Origin: Entomospira nematocerorum
GTDB taxonomy: Bacteria; Spirochaetota; Spirochaetia; WRBN01
NCBI RefSeq assembly: GCF_028748105.1
Contig: NZ_CP118168.1
Coordinates: 930,001-994,000 of the forward strand
Direction of reading: 5' to 3'
DNA length: 64,000 bases
Part shown: positions 34,499-43,667 of the stretch, piece after piece
Layout: each line of letters opens with the position of its first letter
How positions within the stretch are numbered: the stretch's first letter is position 1
Translations under genes and position numbers: made by a program
Notes under the pieces: model-generated
What the model saw: only the letters and a program-made list of their open reading frames with translations
Databases searched by the model: none
What the model was told of the DNA's origin: nothing

Positions 34499-35497
34499 AT
34501 GAATGATAAACAGGATCAGCTAGGAGATTTTCTAGTAATGGTGACCGAGGGTTTTTTAACTATACGCAAGCGACATAAGCTTTTAGTACGAGAAAAGGCA
34601 CGTAGACGAGGGTGTTTACTCGATTTTGTGTTAAGTATTCCTAGTACATTACTCATTGTTTTTTTCCTTAATTTATATCTTATTCAGGCTTACGTGATCC
34701 CCTCTAGTTCAATGGAAGATACTCTTCTTGTCCATGATAGAATTCTTGTTGATAAATTGAGTTATGGACCAGAACTTTGGTTAGGTACAAACGTCTATTT
34801 ACCATCCATTAAATCTGTACAGAGAGGACAGATTATTACTTTTCCGAACCCTGAATATGAACAACAAGGAGCTTTTTTTGAGACAGCTCGACGAGTTCTA
34901 TTTCTTCTTTCATTCACACTCATTGATATTGCTAAAGAAAATGGTCAACCTCCCATAGACCTTCTAATTAAGCGAGCTGTTGGCTTTGATGGAGATCGAA
35001 TCATCTTTCGTGATGGAGATATCTTTATTAAAGCTGAGGGGGAGAGTGAATTTCTTCCTGAACCGCACTTCAAATTTATTCATAACCTTAATTATCAGCA
35101 AAAGAGACGCTATAGTACACAAGATCGAGAGCTAGTTGCACGATTAGAAGAGTATCGTACTTTTCGCGTGATGGGCTTGTCCATTCCCATGCATTTAGTT
35201 GATTTACAGGAAATGACACAGGCACGGTTACAGTGGGAACGTAGAATGGATCAGGCGAATGGATATTCACGGGCACGGGCACGATTTATGATTAGTGCGA
35301 ATAAGCAGAAGTATTTGGATGACTACTATCTTCAAAATAGAGGGATCTATGTGCCCCAAGGCTATGCCTTGCCCTTAGGCGACAATCGTGATAACTCTCA
35401 TGATGGTCGTTATTTTGGTGTCATCAAGCAGCAAATTGTACAGGGAACAGCTGTGTGGCGGTTCTGGCCATTTGGACGTATCGGTATCGTGGAGTAA
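34499..35497 (+). CDS. lepB: Signal peptidase I (catalytically complete copy)
   Basis: 332 residues of a membrane serine-lysine protease that removes signal peptides from exported proteins. One hydrophobic anchor (~42-65) precedes box B: IPSSSMEDTL with nucleophile Ser71 directly before Met72. The general base is Lys158 in LLIKRAVGFDGDRI. A long insert follows (~170-270) before box E, LPLGDNRDNSHDGRYFGVI. Size and insert resemble Gram-negative enzymes. The next gene, 7 bases on, is a second signal peptidase lacking the serine. Confidence 0.93.
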   Translation: MNDKQDQLGDFLVMVTEGFLTIRKRHKLLVREKARRRGCLLDFVLSIPSTLLIVFFLNLYLIQAYVIPSSSMEDTLLVHDRILVDKLSYGPELWLGTNVYLPSIKSVQRGQIITFPNPEYEQQGAFFETARRVLFLLSFTLIDIAKENGQPPIDLLIKRAVGFDGDRIIFRDGDIFIKAEGESEFLPEPHFKFIHNLNYQQKRRYSTQDRELVARLEEYRTFRVMGLSIPMHLVDLQEMTQARLQWERRMDQANGYSRARARFMISANKQKYLDDYYLQNRGIYVPQGYALPLGDNRDNSHDGRYFGVIKQQIVQGTAVWRFWPFGRIGIVE

Positions 35498-35503
35498 TCG
35501 TGT

Positions 35504-36235
35504 ATGGCGAAAAAGGGATCATTTCGTAAAAGGTCATATCAGCAGTCGCAAGCTCTTCTTAAAACGGCTATGAAGTATCTCTTCATGATCATAGGCTTGA
35601 TCGTGTTATTATATTTTATTCGATTTACACTCTTCTCAACATATGTGATTTCTAATGATGCTATGCTTCCCTCTTATGTCAAAGGAGAAATGGTATTGAC
35701 GAGTAGTTGGGGGTTGAGTGATATATATGATGCACTTCCGATTACACATAATATAAAGCGTGGAGATGTTGTTTTAGTTGAGAGTCCTGGTGTAGATAAA
35801 CAACCTTGGTGGGCATGGCTGGTAAATCCTATTATTCGTTTCGTTTCAGGAAATTTTTTATGGATTAAAAGTAAAAAAGAAGAGAGAGGTGTACCTAGTT
35901 TAATTGTAAAGCGAGTGGTTGCTTTACCAGGAGATACCATTCGGATGCAAGGACACGAATTATTCATTAAGACAGGGGATGGAGAATTTTTTGTCAGTGA
36001 ATTTGAGGCATCCAACGCTGTCTATGAGGTTACAATTCCTATGCGTTATGAGGCTTGGCTGCATCATACCCCATTTTCTGGTGATGTCAGTACTTATACC
36101 CTGGGAGAGGATGAATACTTTGTTTTGGGTGATAATCGCACCTATATTAATGATAGTCGCACTTTTGGTGTGGTTTCTCGTTATCAAATACATGCTGTTA
36201 TTCTCTTTCGATACTTCAAGCGGAAACCGATGTAA
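35504..36235 (+). CDS. Signal peptidase I paralogue with catalytic Ser replaced by Ala
   Basis: 243 residues. It keeps one N-terminal membrane anchor (~24-44), the Lys region (LIVKRVVALPGDTIRM, Lys136) and box E (VLGDNRTYINDSRTFGVV). At box B, however, the sequence is YVISNDAMLPSY: the residue before Met54, the nucleophilic Ser in type I signal peptidases, is Ala53 (codon GCT). The rest is well conserved, with no frame damage, so it looks like a selected pseudoenzyme and not a decayed gene. It lies 7 bases after lepB, with GGAG upstream of the ATG, and is presumably co-expressed. It may modulate or partner LepB; that is inference. Confidence 0.85.
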   Translation: MAKKGSFRKRSYQQSQALLKTAMKYLFMIIGLIVLLYFIRFTLFSTYVISNDAMLPSYVKGEMVLTSSWGLSDIYDALPITHNIKRGDVVLVESPGVDKQPWWAWLVNPIIRFVSGNFLWIKSKKEERGVPSLIVKRVVALPGDTIRMQGHELFIKTGDGEFFVSEFEASNAVYEVTIPMRYEAWLHHTPFSGDVSTYTLGEDEYFVLGDNRTYINDSRTFGVVSRYQIHAVILFRYFKRKPM

Positions 36236-36273
36236 TTTTACTGTTTGACTCCCATATCTCCTTATTGGTGTTC

Positions 36274-36302
36274 TTGCATAATCCTCTAGCTATAGCTATA
36301 AT
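36274..36302 (+). promoter_or_regulatory. Promoter of alaS, predicted leaderless
   Basis: TTGCAT (36274-36279), 17-base spacer, consensus TATAAT (36297-36302), six bases to the ATG at 36309. No Shine-Dalgarno sequence. Confidence 0.75.
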
Positions 36303-36308
36303 GTATGT

Positions 36309-38102
36309 ATGAATGCAGAACAATTACGACAAATATTTATTAATTTTTTTGTAGAGTATAAGCATGTAGAGATATCAGGACGATCAGTTATTCCTGAGAA
36401 TGATCCCACAGTGCTTTTCACAACAGCAGGAATGCATCCTCTGGTTCCATACTTGAGAGGAGAGATTCATCCTGCAGGTAAGCGTCTTGTTAACATCCAA
36501 AAATGTATTCGTACTGGAGATATTGAGAGTGTAGGAGATGCCTATCACTTAACCTTTTTTGAGATGATGGGGAATTGGAGTCTTGGCGATTATTTTAAAC
36601 AAGAGATGATTGCAATGAGTTACGAATTTCTTACCTCACCCCAGTACTTAGGTATTGACCCAGCCTTGATCCATGTTACAGTTTTCGCTGGGGATAAGGA
36701 TGTTCCTCGTGATGAAGAATCCGCTAGGTATTGGATGCAAGCAGGAATCCCTGAGGAGCGTATTTATTTCTTAGGACGTGAGGATAATTGGTGGGGACCA
36801 GCTGGCCAGACAGGCCCATGTGGACCTGATAGTGAAATGTTTCTTGATACTAAGAGCGTTGCATGTAGTGAAAATTGTCGTCCTGGGTGTAGTTGTGGAA
36901 AATATGTTGAAATTTGGAATGATGTTTTTATGCAGTATGATAAGCAAATCGACAATAGTTATCTTCCACTGGTACAGAAAAATATTGATACAGGAATGGG
37001 GTTGGAGCGTACTCTCTATTTACTAACAGGGAAAAAAAATGTCTATGAAACAGAACTGTTCACTCCGATTCTTCGTCGGTTAGAGGAGATATCTGGTAAA
37101 CAATACACTGGTAATGATGCAGACGTCCAGACACGAGCGTTTAGGGTCATTGCAGATCATATTAAGGCTGCAACCATGATTATGGCTGATGATAAGGGTG
37201 TACGACCTAGTAATGTTGGTCAGGGTTATATTTTGAGGCGCCTCATCCGTAGAGCTATTCGTTATGCAAAAAAAATTGATATTGAGAAGCCTTTCTTAGT
37301 GGATCTCGCAGATATTGTTTTGGAGATGTATCGGGATCGATATCCTGAAATGATGTCGCGTAAGAATTTCGTGCATCAAGAGTTACAGGCAGAAGAAGAG
37401 CAGTTTATGCGAACGTTACAGCAAGGCGAGCGAGAGTTTATTAAAATGCTTCCTGGGTTACTCAAAAATCCACAACGTGAGATGAGTGGACGGTTAGCCT
37501 TTAAACTTTATGATACATATGGTTTTCCTATTGAACTCACCGAAGAGTTAGCTAAGGAGCATGAGCTCACAGTAAATCGCAGTGAATTTGAGCAGGCATT
37601 TGAGAAACATCAAAACACGAGTAAAGCTGGGAGTGATAAAATATTCAAAGGTGGATTAGCCGATGATAGTATCACCAGTACTCGATACCATACTGCAACA
37701 CACTTACTCAACGAAGCTTTAAGACGTATTTTGGGGGATGGTGTCCAGCAGGCAGGCAGTAATATCACACCAGAGCGACTACGCTTTGATTTTAACTGGC
37801 CTGAAAAGATGACTGCAGAGCAGATAGCGGCAGTTGAATTACTTGTTAATCAACAAATTCAACAGGAATTACCAATATCTTGGAGTATCATGTCCTTGGA
37901 GGAAGCTAAAGATGCCGGAGCTCAAGCAGTATTTGAAGGAAGATACGATGAAAAAGTAAAAGTTTATCAAATAGGAGACTTTTCTTTAGAGGTTTGTGGT
38001 GGTCCTCATGTTGAAAATACCAAAGATTTAGGAACTTTTCAGATTGTCAAGGAGCAATCAAGTAGCCGCGGGGTGAGGCGGATTAAAGCAATCCTATCTT
38101 AG
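36309..38102 (+). CDS. alaS: Alanyl-tRNA synthetase, short form without C-Ala domain
   Basis: 597 residues against ~875 in most bacteria. The class II catalytic core (1-~240) has FTTAGMHPLVPYL and GDAYHLTFFEMMGNWSLGDYF. The tRNA-recognition region and the editing domain follow; zinc/editing motifs HTATHLLNEAL and VCGGPHVENT are intact. The sequence ends right after the editing domain, with no DHHA1/C-Ala module. I recall similarly short AlaRS in Borrelia and Treponema, so this is probably a lineage trait and not a truncation: the stop is followed by a clean terminator. Confidence 0.93.
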   Translation: MNAEQLRQIFINFFVEYKHVEISGRSVIPENDPTVLFTTAGMHPLVPYLRGEIHPAGKRLVNIQKCIRTGDIESVGDAYHLTFFEMMGNWSLGDYFKQEMIAMSYEFLTSPQYLGIDPALIHVTVFAGDKDVPRDEESARYWMQAGIPEERIYFLGREDNWWGPAGQTGPCGPDSEMFLDTKSVACSENCRPGCSCGKYVEIWNDVFMQYDKQIDNSYLPLVQKNIDTGMGLERTLYLLTGKKNVYETELFTPILRRLEEISGKQYTGNDADVQTRAFRVIADHIKAATMIMADDKGVRPSNVGQGYILRRLIRRAIRYAKKIDIEKPFLVDLADIVLEMYRDRYPEMMSRKNFVHQELQAEEEQFMRTLQQGEREFIKMLPGLLKNPQREMSGRLAFKLYDTYGFPIELTEELAKEHELTVNRSEFEQAFEKHQNTSKAGSDKIFKGGLADDSITSTRYHTATHLLNEALRRILGDGVQQAGSNITPERLRFDFNWPEKMTAEQIAAVELLVNQQIQQELPISWSIMSLEEAKDAGAQAVFEGRYDEKVKVYQIGDFSLEVCGGPHVENTKDLGTFQIVKEQSSSRGVRRIKAILS

Positions 38103-38129
38103 ATTGATCGAATATAATATCGATATTGC

Positions 38130-38179
38130 AATTTAAAAGAGCCGCACACGACAATTTTGTGTATGGGCTCTTTTAAATT
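38130..38179. terminator. Bidirectional terminator between alaS and fba
   Basis: 14-base arms (38130-38143 with 38166-38179) with A-rich and T-rich ends flank a 22-base loop that can pair further (ACAC/GTGT). Works for both converging genes. Confidence 0.88.
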
Positions 38180-38200
38180 ACCGACAACATAATACGATAC

Positions 38201-39199
38201 TTATGCTTTTCCTGCGGATCCTAGAACGGATTCGTTTTTATGCATGTATAGTTTTTTCAGCTCATCACGAGCTGGCCCAAGATACTTACGTGGATCGATT
38301 TCTTCTGGAGTTTCAGCGAAAATCTTACGAATTGTTGCTGTCATTGCAAGGCGACCATCGGAGTCAATATTGATCTTACATACAGCACTGGAAGCTGCCT
38401 TTCGGAGTTGCTCTTCAGGAATTCCTACAGCATCAGGTACTTTGCCTCCAAATTTTTCAATCATTTGGACATACTCTTTTGGAACACTCGAAGAACCATG
38501 AAGAACGATTGGGAAGTTAGGTAGACGTTTTTCAATCTCTTCAAGAATATCAAATCGCAGTGGAGGCGGTACTAAAATACCATCTGCATTGCGTGTACAT
38601 TGTTCTGGTTTAAATTTATTAGGACCATGACTGGTACCAATAGAGATAGCTAGGCTATCAACACCAGTGCGTTTAACAAAATCTTCGACTTCATCTGGTT
38701 CTGTATAGGTATGGTGTTCTGCAACAACATCATCTTCTATTCCTGCGAGGATACCTAATTCACCCTCAACAGATACATAATGTTTTTGGCTATGAGCAAA
38801 GTCAGCGACTTTTTTTGTTATCGCAACGTTTTCTTCATAAGGAAGATGACTTCCATCGATCATAACAGAGGAGAACCCAGCTTCAATACATTCCTTACAA
38901 ATTTCAAAGCTATCACCATGATCAAGATGCAGAACGATTGGAATTTCATGACCCAGCTCTTTAGCGTACTCTGTTGCACCGCGAGCCATGTTACGGAGTA
39001 GTGTAGCGTTTGCATACTTACGTGCACCAGATGATACTTGAAGAATGACAGGGCTCTTTGTTTCAACACAAGCTTGTACAATAGCTTGGAGTTGTTCAAG
39101 GTTATTGAAGTTATAAGCTGGGATTGCATATTTTCCAGCCATAGCCTTTGTGAATAACTCTTTTGTATTCACAAGACCTAGATCTTTGTAACTAACCAT
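38201..39199 (-). CDS. fba: Class II fructose-bisphosphate aldolase
   Basis: 332 residues; zinc-dependent glycolytic aldolase. Metal and substrate motifs: VLHLDHGDSFEICKECIEAGFSSVMIDGS, VEGELGILAGIEDDV, and IVLHGSSSVP near the dihydroxyacetone-phosphate site. CAGGAGAG precedes the ATG. It lies in a small glycolytic neighbourhood with gap, separated by the histone gene on the other strand. Confidence 0.95.
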   Translation of the reverse strand: MVSYKDLGLVNTKELFTKAMAGKYAIPAYNFNNLEQLQAIVQACVETKSPVILQVSSGARKYANATLLRNMARGATEYAKELGHEIPIVLHLDHGDSFEICKECIEAGFSSVMIDGSHLPYEENVAITKKVADFAHSQKHYVSVEGELGILAGIEDDVVAEHHTYTEPDEVEDFVKRTGVDSLAISIGTSHGPNKFKPEQCTRNADGILVPPPLRFDILEEIEKRLPNFPIVLHGSSSVPKEYVQMIEKFGGKVPDAVGIPEEQLRKAASSAVCKINIDSDGRLAMTATIRKIFAETPEEIDPRKYLGPARDELKKLYMHKNESVLGSAGKA

Positions 39200-39340
39200 A
39201 TATTTATCTCTCCTGAAAATCTATAGTGGATTATGCTAAGATAACCCTATCATCAAGTATACAATATTTTGCGAAAAAGAACACTACCTAAGGTTAATAA
39301 ACTGGTAAATTTGCTACAAAATTTCATAAAAGCTAATAAT

Positions 39341-39369
39341 TTGAGTTGTAGTTTTTAGGAAAATATGAT
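39341..39369 (+). promoter_or_regulatory. Promoter of the histone gene
   Basis: TTGAGT (39341-39346), 17-base spacer, TATGAT (39364-39369). The leader of ~70 bases contains an AT-rich inverted repeat (about 39384-39414) and ends with GGAAGGA before the ATG at 39447. Confidence 0.65.
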
Positions 39370-39446
39370 AGTCTTGTGAGAAAAGTTAAAAGCAATTTTT
39401 TGTTCTTTTTAACTCAGAATACGGAAACTGTTAGGAAGGAAAATGT

Positions 39447-39641
39447 ATGGAAGATGAAAACAAAGAAGCACTTGTAGTTCGTTCAAAGGTAAAAAACTAT
39501 ATAAAAGAGAAAAGTGATGGAATGAAGTGCTCTGATAAAGTTATTGACGTTCTCTCAGAACGTGTACGTGAATTATGCGATGCTGCTATTGAAAATGCTA
39601 AACGAGATAAGAGAAAGACGGTTCAAGAAAAAGATTTTTAA
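39447..39641 (+). CDS. Bacterial histone-fold protein (single-domain, HBb-like)
   Basis: 64 residues, about one histone fold: ALVVRSKVKNYIKE (helix 1), then SDKVIDVLSERVRELCDAAIENAKRD (long helix 2), and KRKTVQEKDF (second loop plus start of helix 3). The R-x-T/K-T...D arrangement after helix 2 is typical of archaeal-type histones and of the short bacterial histones described in Bdellovibrio and Leptospira. It has many Lys, Arg and Glu and a basic face for DNA. It has its own promoter, a strong GGAAGGA ribosome site and a bidirectional terminator, as expected for an abundant protein. It is not HU/IHF. Confidence 0.8.
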   Translation: MEDENKEALVVRSKVKNYIKEKSDGMKCSDKVIDVLSERVRELCDAAIENAKRDKRKTVQEKDF

Positions 39642-39655
39642 CATAAACGTTTTTA

Positions 39656-39693
39656 AAAAAACCTCGCAATATGAAAAATATGCGAGGTTTTTT
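39656..39693. terminator. Bidirectional terminator between the histone gene and gap
   Basis: 13-base arms (39656-39668 with 39681-39693) with A and T ends suit both strands. A second small hairpin follows (39701-39719) with a T run on the plus side. Confidence 0.9.
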
Positions 39694-39728
39694 ATGTAAA
39701 CTCTTACTTATAATAAGAGAGTTTTTTA

Positions 39729-40811
39729 TTAATCCATGAACCCATCTTTTTGAGCCATATATTTTACAAGATCAACAACGCGGTTAGAGTAACCCCACTC
39801 ATTATCATACCATGAAACAAGCTTAAAGAAACGTTCTTCATCAGGAAGGTTATTCTGCATAGTTGCAAGGCTATCATAGATGCTAGATCGCTCATCGTGA
39901 ATGAAGTCAGAAGAGACAAGTTCTTCTTCAGAGTAGCCAAGAATTCCTTTAAGGTAGCTCTTGCTTGCTTTCTGAATAAGTTTATCAATTTGACCGATAG
40001 AAGTTTTCTTTTCTGAACGGAATGTGAGATCTACAACGGATACTGTTGCAACTGGTACACGGAAGGACATTCCTGTGAGTTTACCTTTTGTGGAGGGTAA
40101 AACTTCACCAACAGCTTTTGCAGCACCTGTAGTACTAGGAATAATATTGATAGCAGCTGCACGACCACCACGCCAGTCTTTAGCGCTTACACCGTCGACA
40201 GTTTTTTGAGTTGCTGTGTAGCTATGAATTGTTGTCATCAAACCTGTTTCAATGCCAATACCTTCTTCAATAAGAACGTGTACGATTGGTGCTAAACAGT
40301 TGGTTGTACAACTTGCATTGGATACGATTGTATGCTGGTTAGGATCATACTCTTCGTGGTTAACGCCCATAACAATAGTCTTAACTCCACCTTTTGCAGG
40401 AGCAGAGATGATAACACGCTTAGCTCCAGCTTCGATATGTCCGTTTGCTTTGGACATCTCTGTGAAGATACCAGTACTCTCGATAACATAGTCAACACCA
40501 AGCTCTTTCCATGGAAGAGTCTTAATGCCTTCTCGGCTTGCTTGAATACATCGAACTTCATGACCATTAACAACGATAATATCATTGTGTTCTAGACCAT
40601 CATTACTCTTTTTCGACTCAAATTTAGCCTTCATCTGGCCTTGAGTTGAGTCGTACTTAAGTTGATAAATGAAGTAATCAGCATCTGTTGACATGTCAAC
40701 AACTGCAACTACATCGATTTGATTTTTTGCGGTGCCTAATAGTTTTTGATTCACTAAAGCTTGGAATACCAAGCGTCCAATGCGACCAAAACCGTTAATC
40801 GCTACTTTCAT
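39729..40811 (-). CDS. gap: Glyceraldehyde-3-phosphate dehydrogenase
   Basis: 360 residues; glycolytic, NAD-type. The Rossmann start is MKVAINGFGRIGRLVFQALV. The active-site Cys168 is in SNASCTTNCLAP, followed by HSYTATQKTVDG, SFRVPVATVSVVDLT and WYDNEWGYSNRVVDL. It is about 25 residues longer than the E. coli enzyme, with inserts near residues 55-75 and 300-315. Glycosome-like forms with inserts occur in other bacteria. The ribosome site is AGGGGGG. Confidence 0.95.
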   Translation of the reverse strand: MKVAINGFGRIGRLVFQALVNQKLLGTAKNQIDVVAVVDMSTDADYFIYQLKYDSTQGQMKAKFESKKSNDGLEHNDIIVVNGHEVRCIQASREGIKTLPWKELGVDYVIESTGIFTEMSKANGHIEAGAKRVIISAPAKGGVKTIVMGVNHEEYDPNQHTIVSNASCTTNCLAPIVHVLIEEGIGIETGLMTTIHSYTATQKTVDGVSAKDWRGGRAAAINIIPSTTGAAKAVGEVLPSTKGKLTGMSFRVPVATVSVVDLTFRSEKKTSIGQIDKLIQKASKSYLKGILGYSEEELVSSDFIHDERSSIYDSLATMQNNLPDEERFFKLVSWYDNEWGYSNRVVDLVKYMAQKDGFMD

Positions 40812-40864
40812 TGTTATGTTCCCCCCTATTCAGGTGAAAATAAAGATTTTATCTTGTCAAGATT

Positions 40865-40893
40865 AGTATACTAAAATTTAAACACTCTGTCAA
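40865..40893 (-). promoter_or_regulatory. Promoter of gap
   Basis: On the minus strand: consensus TTGACA (40888-40893), 17-base spacer, TATACT (40865-40870). The -35 box overlaps the last codon of the upstream TPR gene, so gap is transcribed independently of that operon. Confidence 0.8.
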
Positions 40894-42884
40894 TGAAGAA
40901 GGAAAAACCCTTCAGGAATCCCTAAAATCGGTGAACTCGACTCTGGTAGTGTTAGGGGATCTCGAATAAGGAATACTTCGTCCTCCATCGTGATTACATC
41001 TGGTCGTGATGTTGCACTTACTACGCCAGCTGAACTAAATTCTCCTATATTGTCAATGACCAACCGACCTAACTCGCTACTGTTAATAATTTCAAAGTAA
41101 GGAGTACCACTGATGAGGCGACTATTTCCTTTCGATACTACGATAAATACATCATTGTTGGAGACACCATGTAGAGAACCAATACTGATGAGTGCACGAT
41201 TACCTTCACGACGAATAATTTGAGCTCGAATAGGAATAGTGGCATCAATCATCTCAATCAGGGCATTACTAGCATCTTCAACGCGAGTATTACCCGTACG
41301 TGTCACACTAAAACTTTGAATTAGCGTTCCAGTGCTGACGATATAGAGATCTGCCTGTGCAAATAGACGTCGATCTCGTTCAATAAATCGTAAAACAATA
41401 CTATAGTCCATACTTTGATTATACGCCGTATGCCATGCTTCACTTTCATTTTGACTGGCACCAGCATCAGTTACTGTGAATCGTGTGTTAAACCGCATTT
41501 TATCTGTAAATACTTGCTGTAAGAGATTTTCAACTCCATAATGCTGCATAGATGATTGTCCTTGAATGCGAGTGACAAGAATATGCATAGGACGACCAAT
41601 AGGCATGTGTGCTAGTCCAAATGTGTGAGCAGGGTTGGGATGATTGCGTCTCTCTTCCCGCGCTAGCACAGTGAGCATTTCTTCGGTTGCAAGATTTTCT
41701 TGCTTGAGGAGTCGTAGTTGATCGATAAAGCTAAGTGGAAAGCCTTGTTGCGCAAGTAATCGCCCCATTTCATATCGTGCCATTGCATGATGTGGATTCA
41801 GAATGAGTGTTCGGCGATAGCTTTGTAGAGCACGTGTATTATCTAAATTACGGTAGAGTTGGCGTGCTTGCTCCAGTCTTTGCAGGGCGAAAGTTTCTCG
41901 CTCTTTTGTACCGATTGCAAAGTTACGTAATACAAAATCTTCAGCGGTAAGACGATGCATCTCATGACTGGGTTGGAGTGTCATTAGTTCAATATAAGCT
42001 TGAAAGGCTTTATTCAAATCACCTTTTCTTTCTAGAGCTTCAGCAAGAAGAGCCCATACGGTGGTATCCTCCCGATCCCGACCTTTAATGAGTTCCTCTA
42101 AGACGTTTACAGCTTCAGCATATTGAGTTAATCCCATTAGTGCTTGGCTACGGCGCTGTGCTAATCCTCTAAAGTTAGGGTTAATACGATAGACAGCGTT
42201 ATATTCTTGGAGAGCTTCCTTCCACATGCGTTGCTTTTCGTAGTGAAGGCCTGCATGAAATCGAACGAGAGGATCCTGTGGAAAGTAAAAAATAGCTTGC
42301 TTTATATAAGGTGTAGACCGTTTAAACTGACCTAGATCATCAAAAATGAGAGTTAGACTGAGTAACGCACGTCTATTTTGTGGACGCTCTTTGAGCATCT
42401 GCTCGATCATGGTAATTGCATGATCACTACGTCCTTCAAGAAGATTGACTTCTGCAAGGCCAAAACGGGCATCAACGTTATTAGGCTCTTGTGTGAGGAC
42501 CTCTTGAAAAATTATGCGTGCTTGTTGGCTTTGGCCTAGTCCAGTATGTGCTCTAGCACGTAATGTACGAGCATGAATGTCATTTGCTAGTTGATCATAA
42601 AGATTAAGATTGGTGATTGCTTCATGATATTCACCTAAGAAGAAATACACTTCACTGATTTTAAGTCGAGCTTGGGCGTAGTTGGGATTCTCATTGAGTG
42701 CACGACGAAAGAGCGTTATCGCCTCAAAAAATTCTTGTTGCTCCATCGCGACAATACCTGCATTATAGAGTGTAATGGCTGGATGTGTGGTATTGACATT
42801 TTGTGCAAACAGTGGCAGGGGGCAGAGGGATAATAGAAGTAAGCCAAGAAGATTACGGGTAAGATGTACGAGATTATTTCTCAT
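40890..42884 (-). CDS. Exported tetratricopeptide-repeat protein
   Basis: 664 residues with a signal peptide (LLGLLLLSLCPLPLFAQ). About ten TPR units run from ~35 to 400, for example AITLFRRALNENPNYAQARLKISEVYFFLGEYHEA. The C-terminal 230 residues form an unrecognised beta-rich domain (ILVTRIQGQS, SMDYSIVLRFIERDRRLFAQADLYI, ALISIGSLHGVSNNDVFIVVS) that resembles regions of outer-membrane-associated assembly proteins; this is an inference. It overlaps the corC gene by 11 bases and is last in the pgpH-ybeY-corC-TPR operon. Confidence 0.85.
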   Translation of the reverse strand: MRNNLVHLTRNLLGLLLLSLCPLPLFAQNVNTTHPAITLYNAGIVAMEQQEFFEAITLFRRALNENPNYAQARLKISEVYFFLGEYHEAITNLNLYDQLANDIHARTLRARAHTGLGQSQQARIIFQEVLTQEPNNVDARFGLAEVNLLEGRSDHAITMIEQMLKERPQNRRALLSLTLIFDDLGQFKRSTPYIKQAIFYFPQDPLVRFHAGLHYEKQRMWKEALQEYNAVYRINPNFRGLAQRRSQALMGLTQYAEAVNVLEELIKGRDREDTTVWALLAEALERKGDLNKAFQAYIELMTLQPSHEMHRLTAEDFVLRNFAIGTKERETFALQRLEQARQLYRNLDNTRALQSYRRTLILNPHHAMARYEMGRLLAQQGFPLSFIDQLRLLKQENLATEEMLTVLAREERRNHPNPAHTFGLAHMPIGRPMHILVTRIQGQSSMQHYGVENLLQQVFTDKMRFNTRFTVTDAGASQNESEAWHTAYNQSMDYSIVLRFIERDRRLFAQADLYIVSTGTLIQSFSVTRTGNTRVEDASNALIEMIDATIPIRAQIIRREGNRALISIGSLHGVSNNDVFIVVSKGNSRLISGTPYFEIINSSELGRLVIDNIGEFSSAGVVSATSRPDVITMEDEVFLIRDPLTLPESSSPILGIPEGFFLLH

Positions 42885-43647
42885 GTGTTTTATCCTTTAT
42901 TAGTTCTACGCTTTTAATTTTTTGTCCATCAACTTCACGTGCAATAAAAGTAATATTCTGATATTTAATTTCTTGATGTAGAGAAGGCACGCGTCCAAAG
43001 AGATTATATAGGAATCCTCCGAATGTGTCAAAGTTATCATTAGGTAGTGTGAGATCTAAGTATTGATTAAGCTCATCTATAGCAATACGGGCGTCTACCA
43101 TAAAGTGTCCCTCCCCAAGGCTATGTAGCTCTTCTGTTTCATTATCAAATTCATCCTGGATACTTCCTACGATTTGTTCAATAATATCCTCTAGGCAAAG
43201 AAGGCCACTGACACCACCGTATTCATCCATAACTAAGGCCATGTGAACATGACGTTTCTTGAAGTCTCGCAGTAGGCTATCGAGTTTTTTGCTTGCAGGT
43301 ACAAAAAATGGCTCACGACAGTATCGATCTAGTTGAAATTTTTCTTGTGTAGAAGATTGCAAATAGCGAATAAGATCCTTGGTGTACAAGACTCCAACAA
43401 CATTATCGATCTTTTCTTTATACACAGGATAGCGTGAGTATCCATGTTCTAAAATAGTGGAGAGGACCTCCTCTAAACTACGATCTGCATTTAGAAAGAT
43501 GCCATCTACGCGAGGAACCATAACTTCTGCGGCAGTGGTTTCCTCTAGAGATAAAATGCCTTGAATCATTTTTTCTTTTTCTGCACTAATTTGATTTGTG
43601 TTTGTCTCTGTACTCTTACGCATAAGCCAGTTTTTTAGCGTTAACAT
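42874..43647 (-). CDS. corC: Soluble CorC-like CBS-pair protein
   Basis: 257 residues. A CBS pair (~35-160) contains VMVPRVDGIFL and VMDEYGGVSGLLCLEDIIEQIVGSIQDEFD, and a CorC_HlyC domain (~175-250) contains DARIAIDELNQYLDLTLPND. No membrane segment is present, so this is the CorC type, associated with Mg/Co efflux. The ybeY-corC order is widely conserved in bacteria. It lies 20 bases after ybeY. Confidence 0.88.
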   Translation of the reverse strand: MLTLKNWLMRKSTETNTNQISAEKEKMIQGILSLEETTAAEVMVPRVDGIFLNADRSLEEVLSTILEHGYSRYPVYKEKIDNVVGVLYTKDLIRYLQSSTQEKFQLDRYCREPFFVPASKKLDSLLRDFKKRHVHMALVMDEYGGVSGLLCLEDIIEQIVGSIQDEFDNETEELHSLGEGHFMVDARIAIDELNQYLDLTLPNDNFDTFGGFLYNLFGRVPSLHQEIKYQNITFIAREVDGQKIKSVELIKDKTHEK

Positions 43648-43667
43648 AATGCTAGACTTCTTTATGG

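Noticed and set aside
35504..36235. Reading the second signal peptidase as a decaying pseudogene
   Set aside because: The frame is intact, the other catalytic boxes are conserved and it is tightly coupled to lepB; only the nucleophile is changed.
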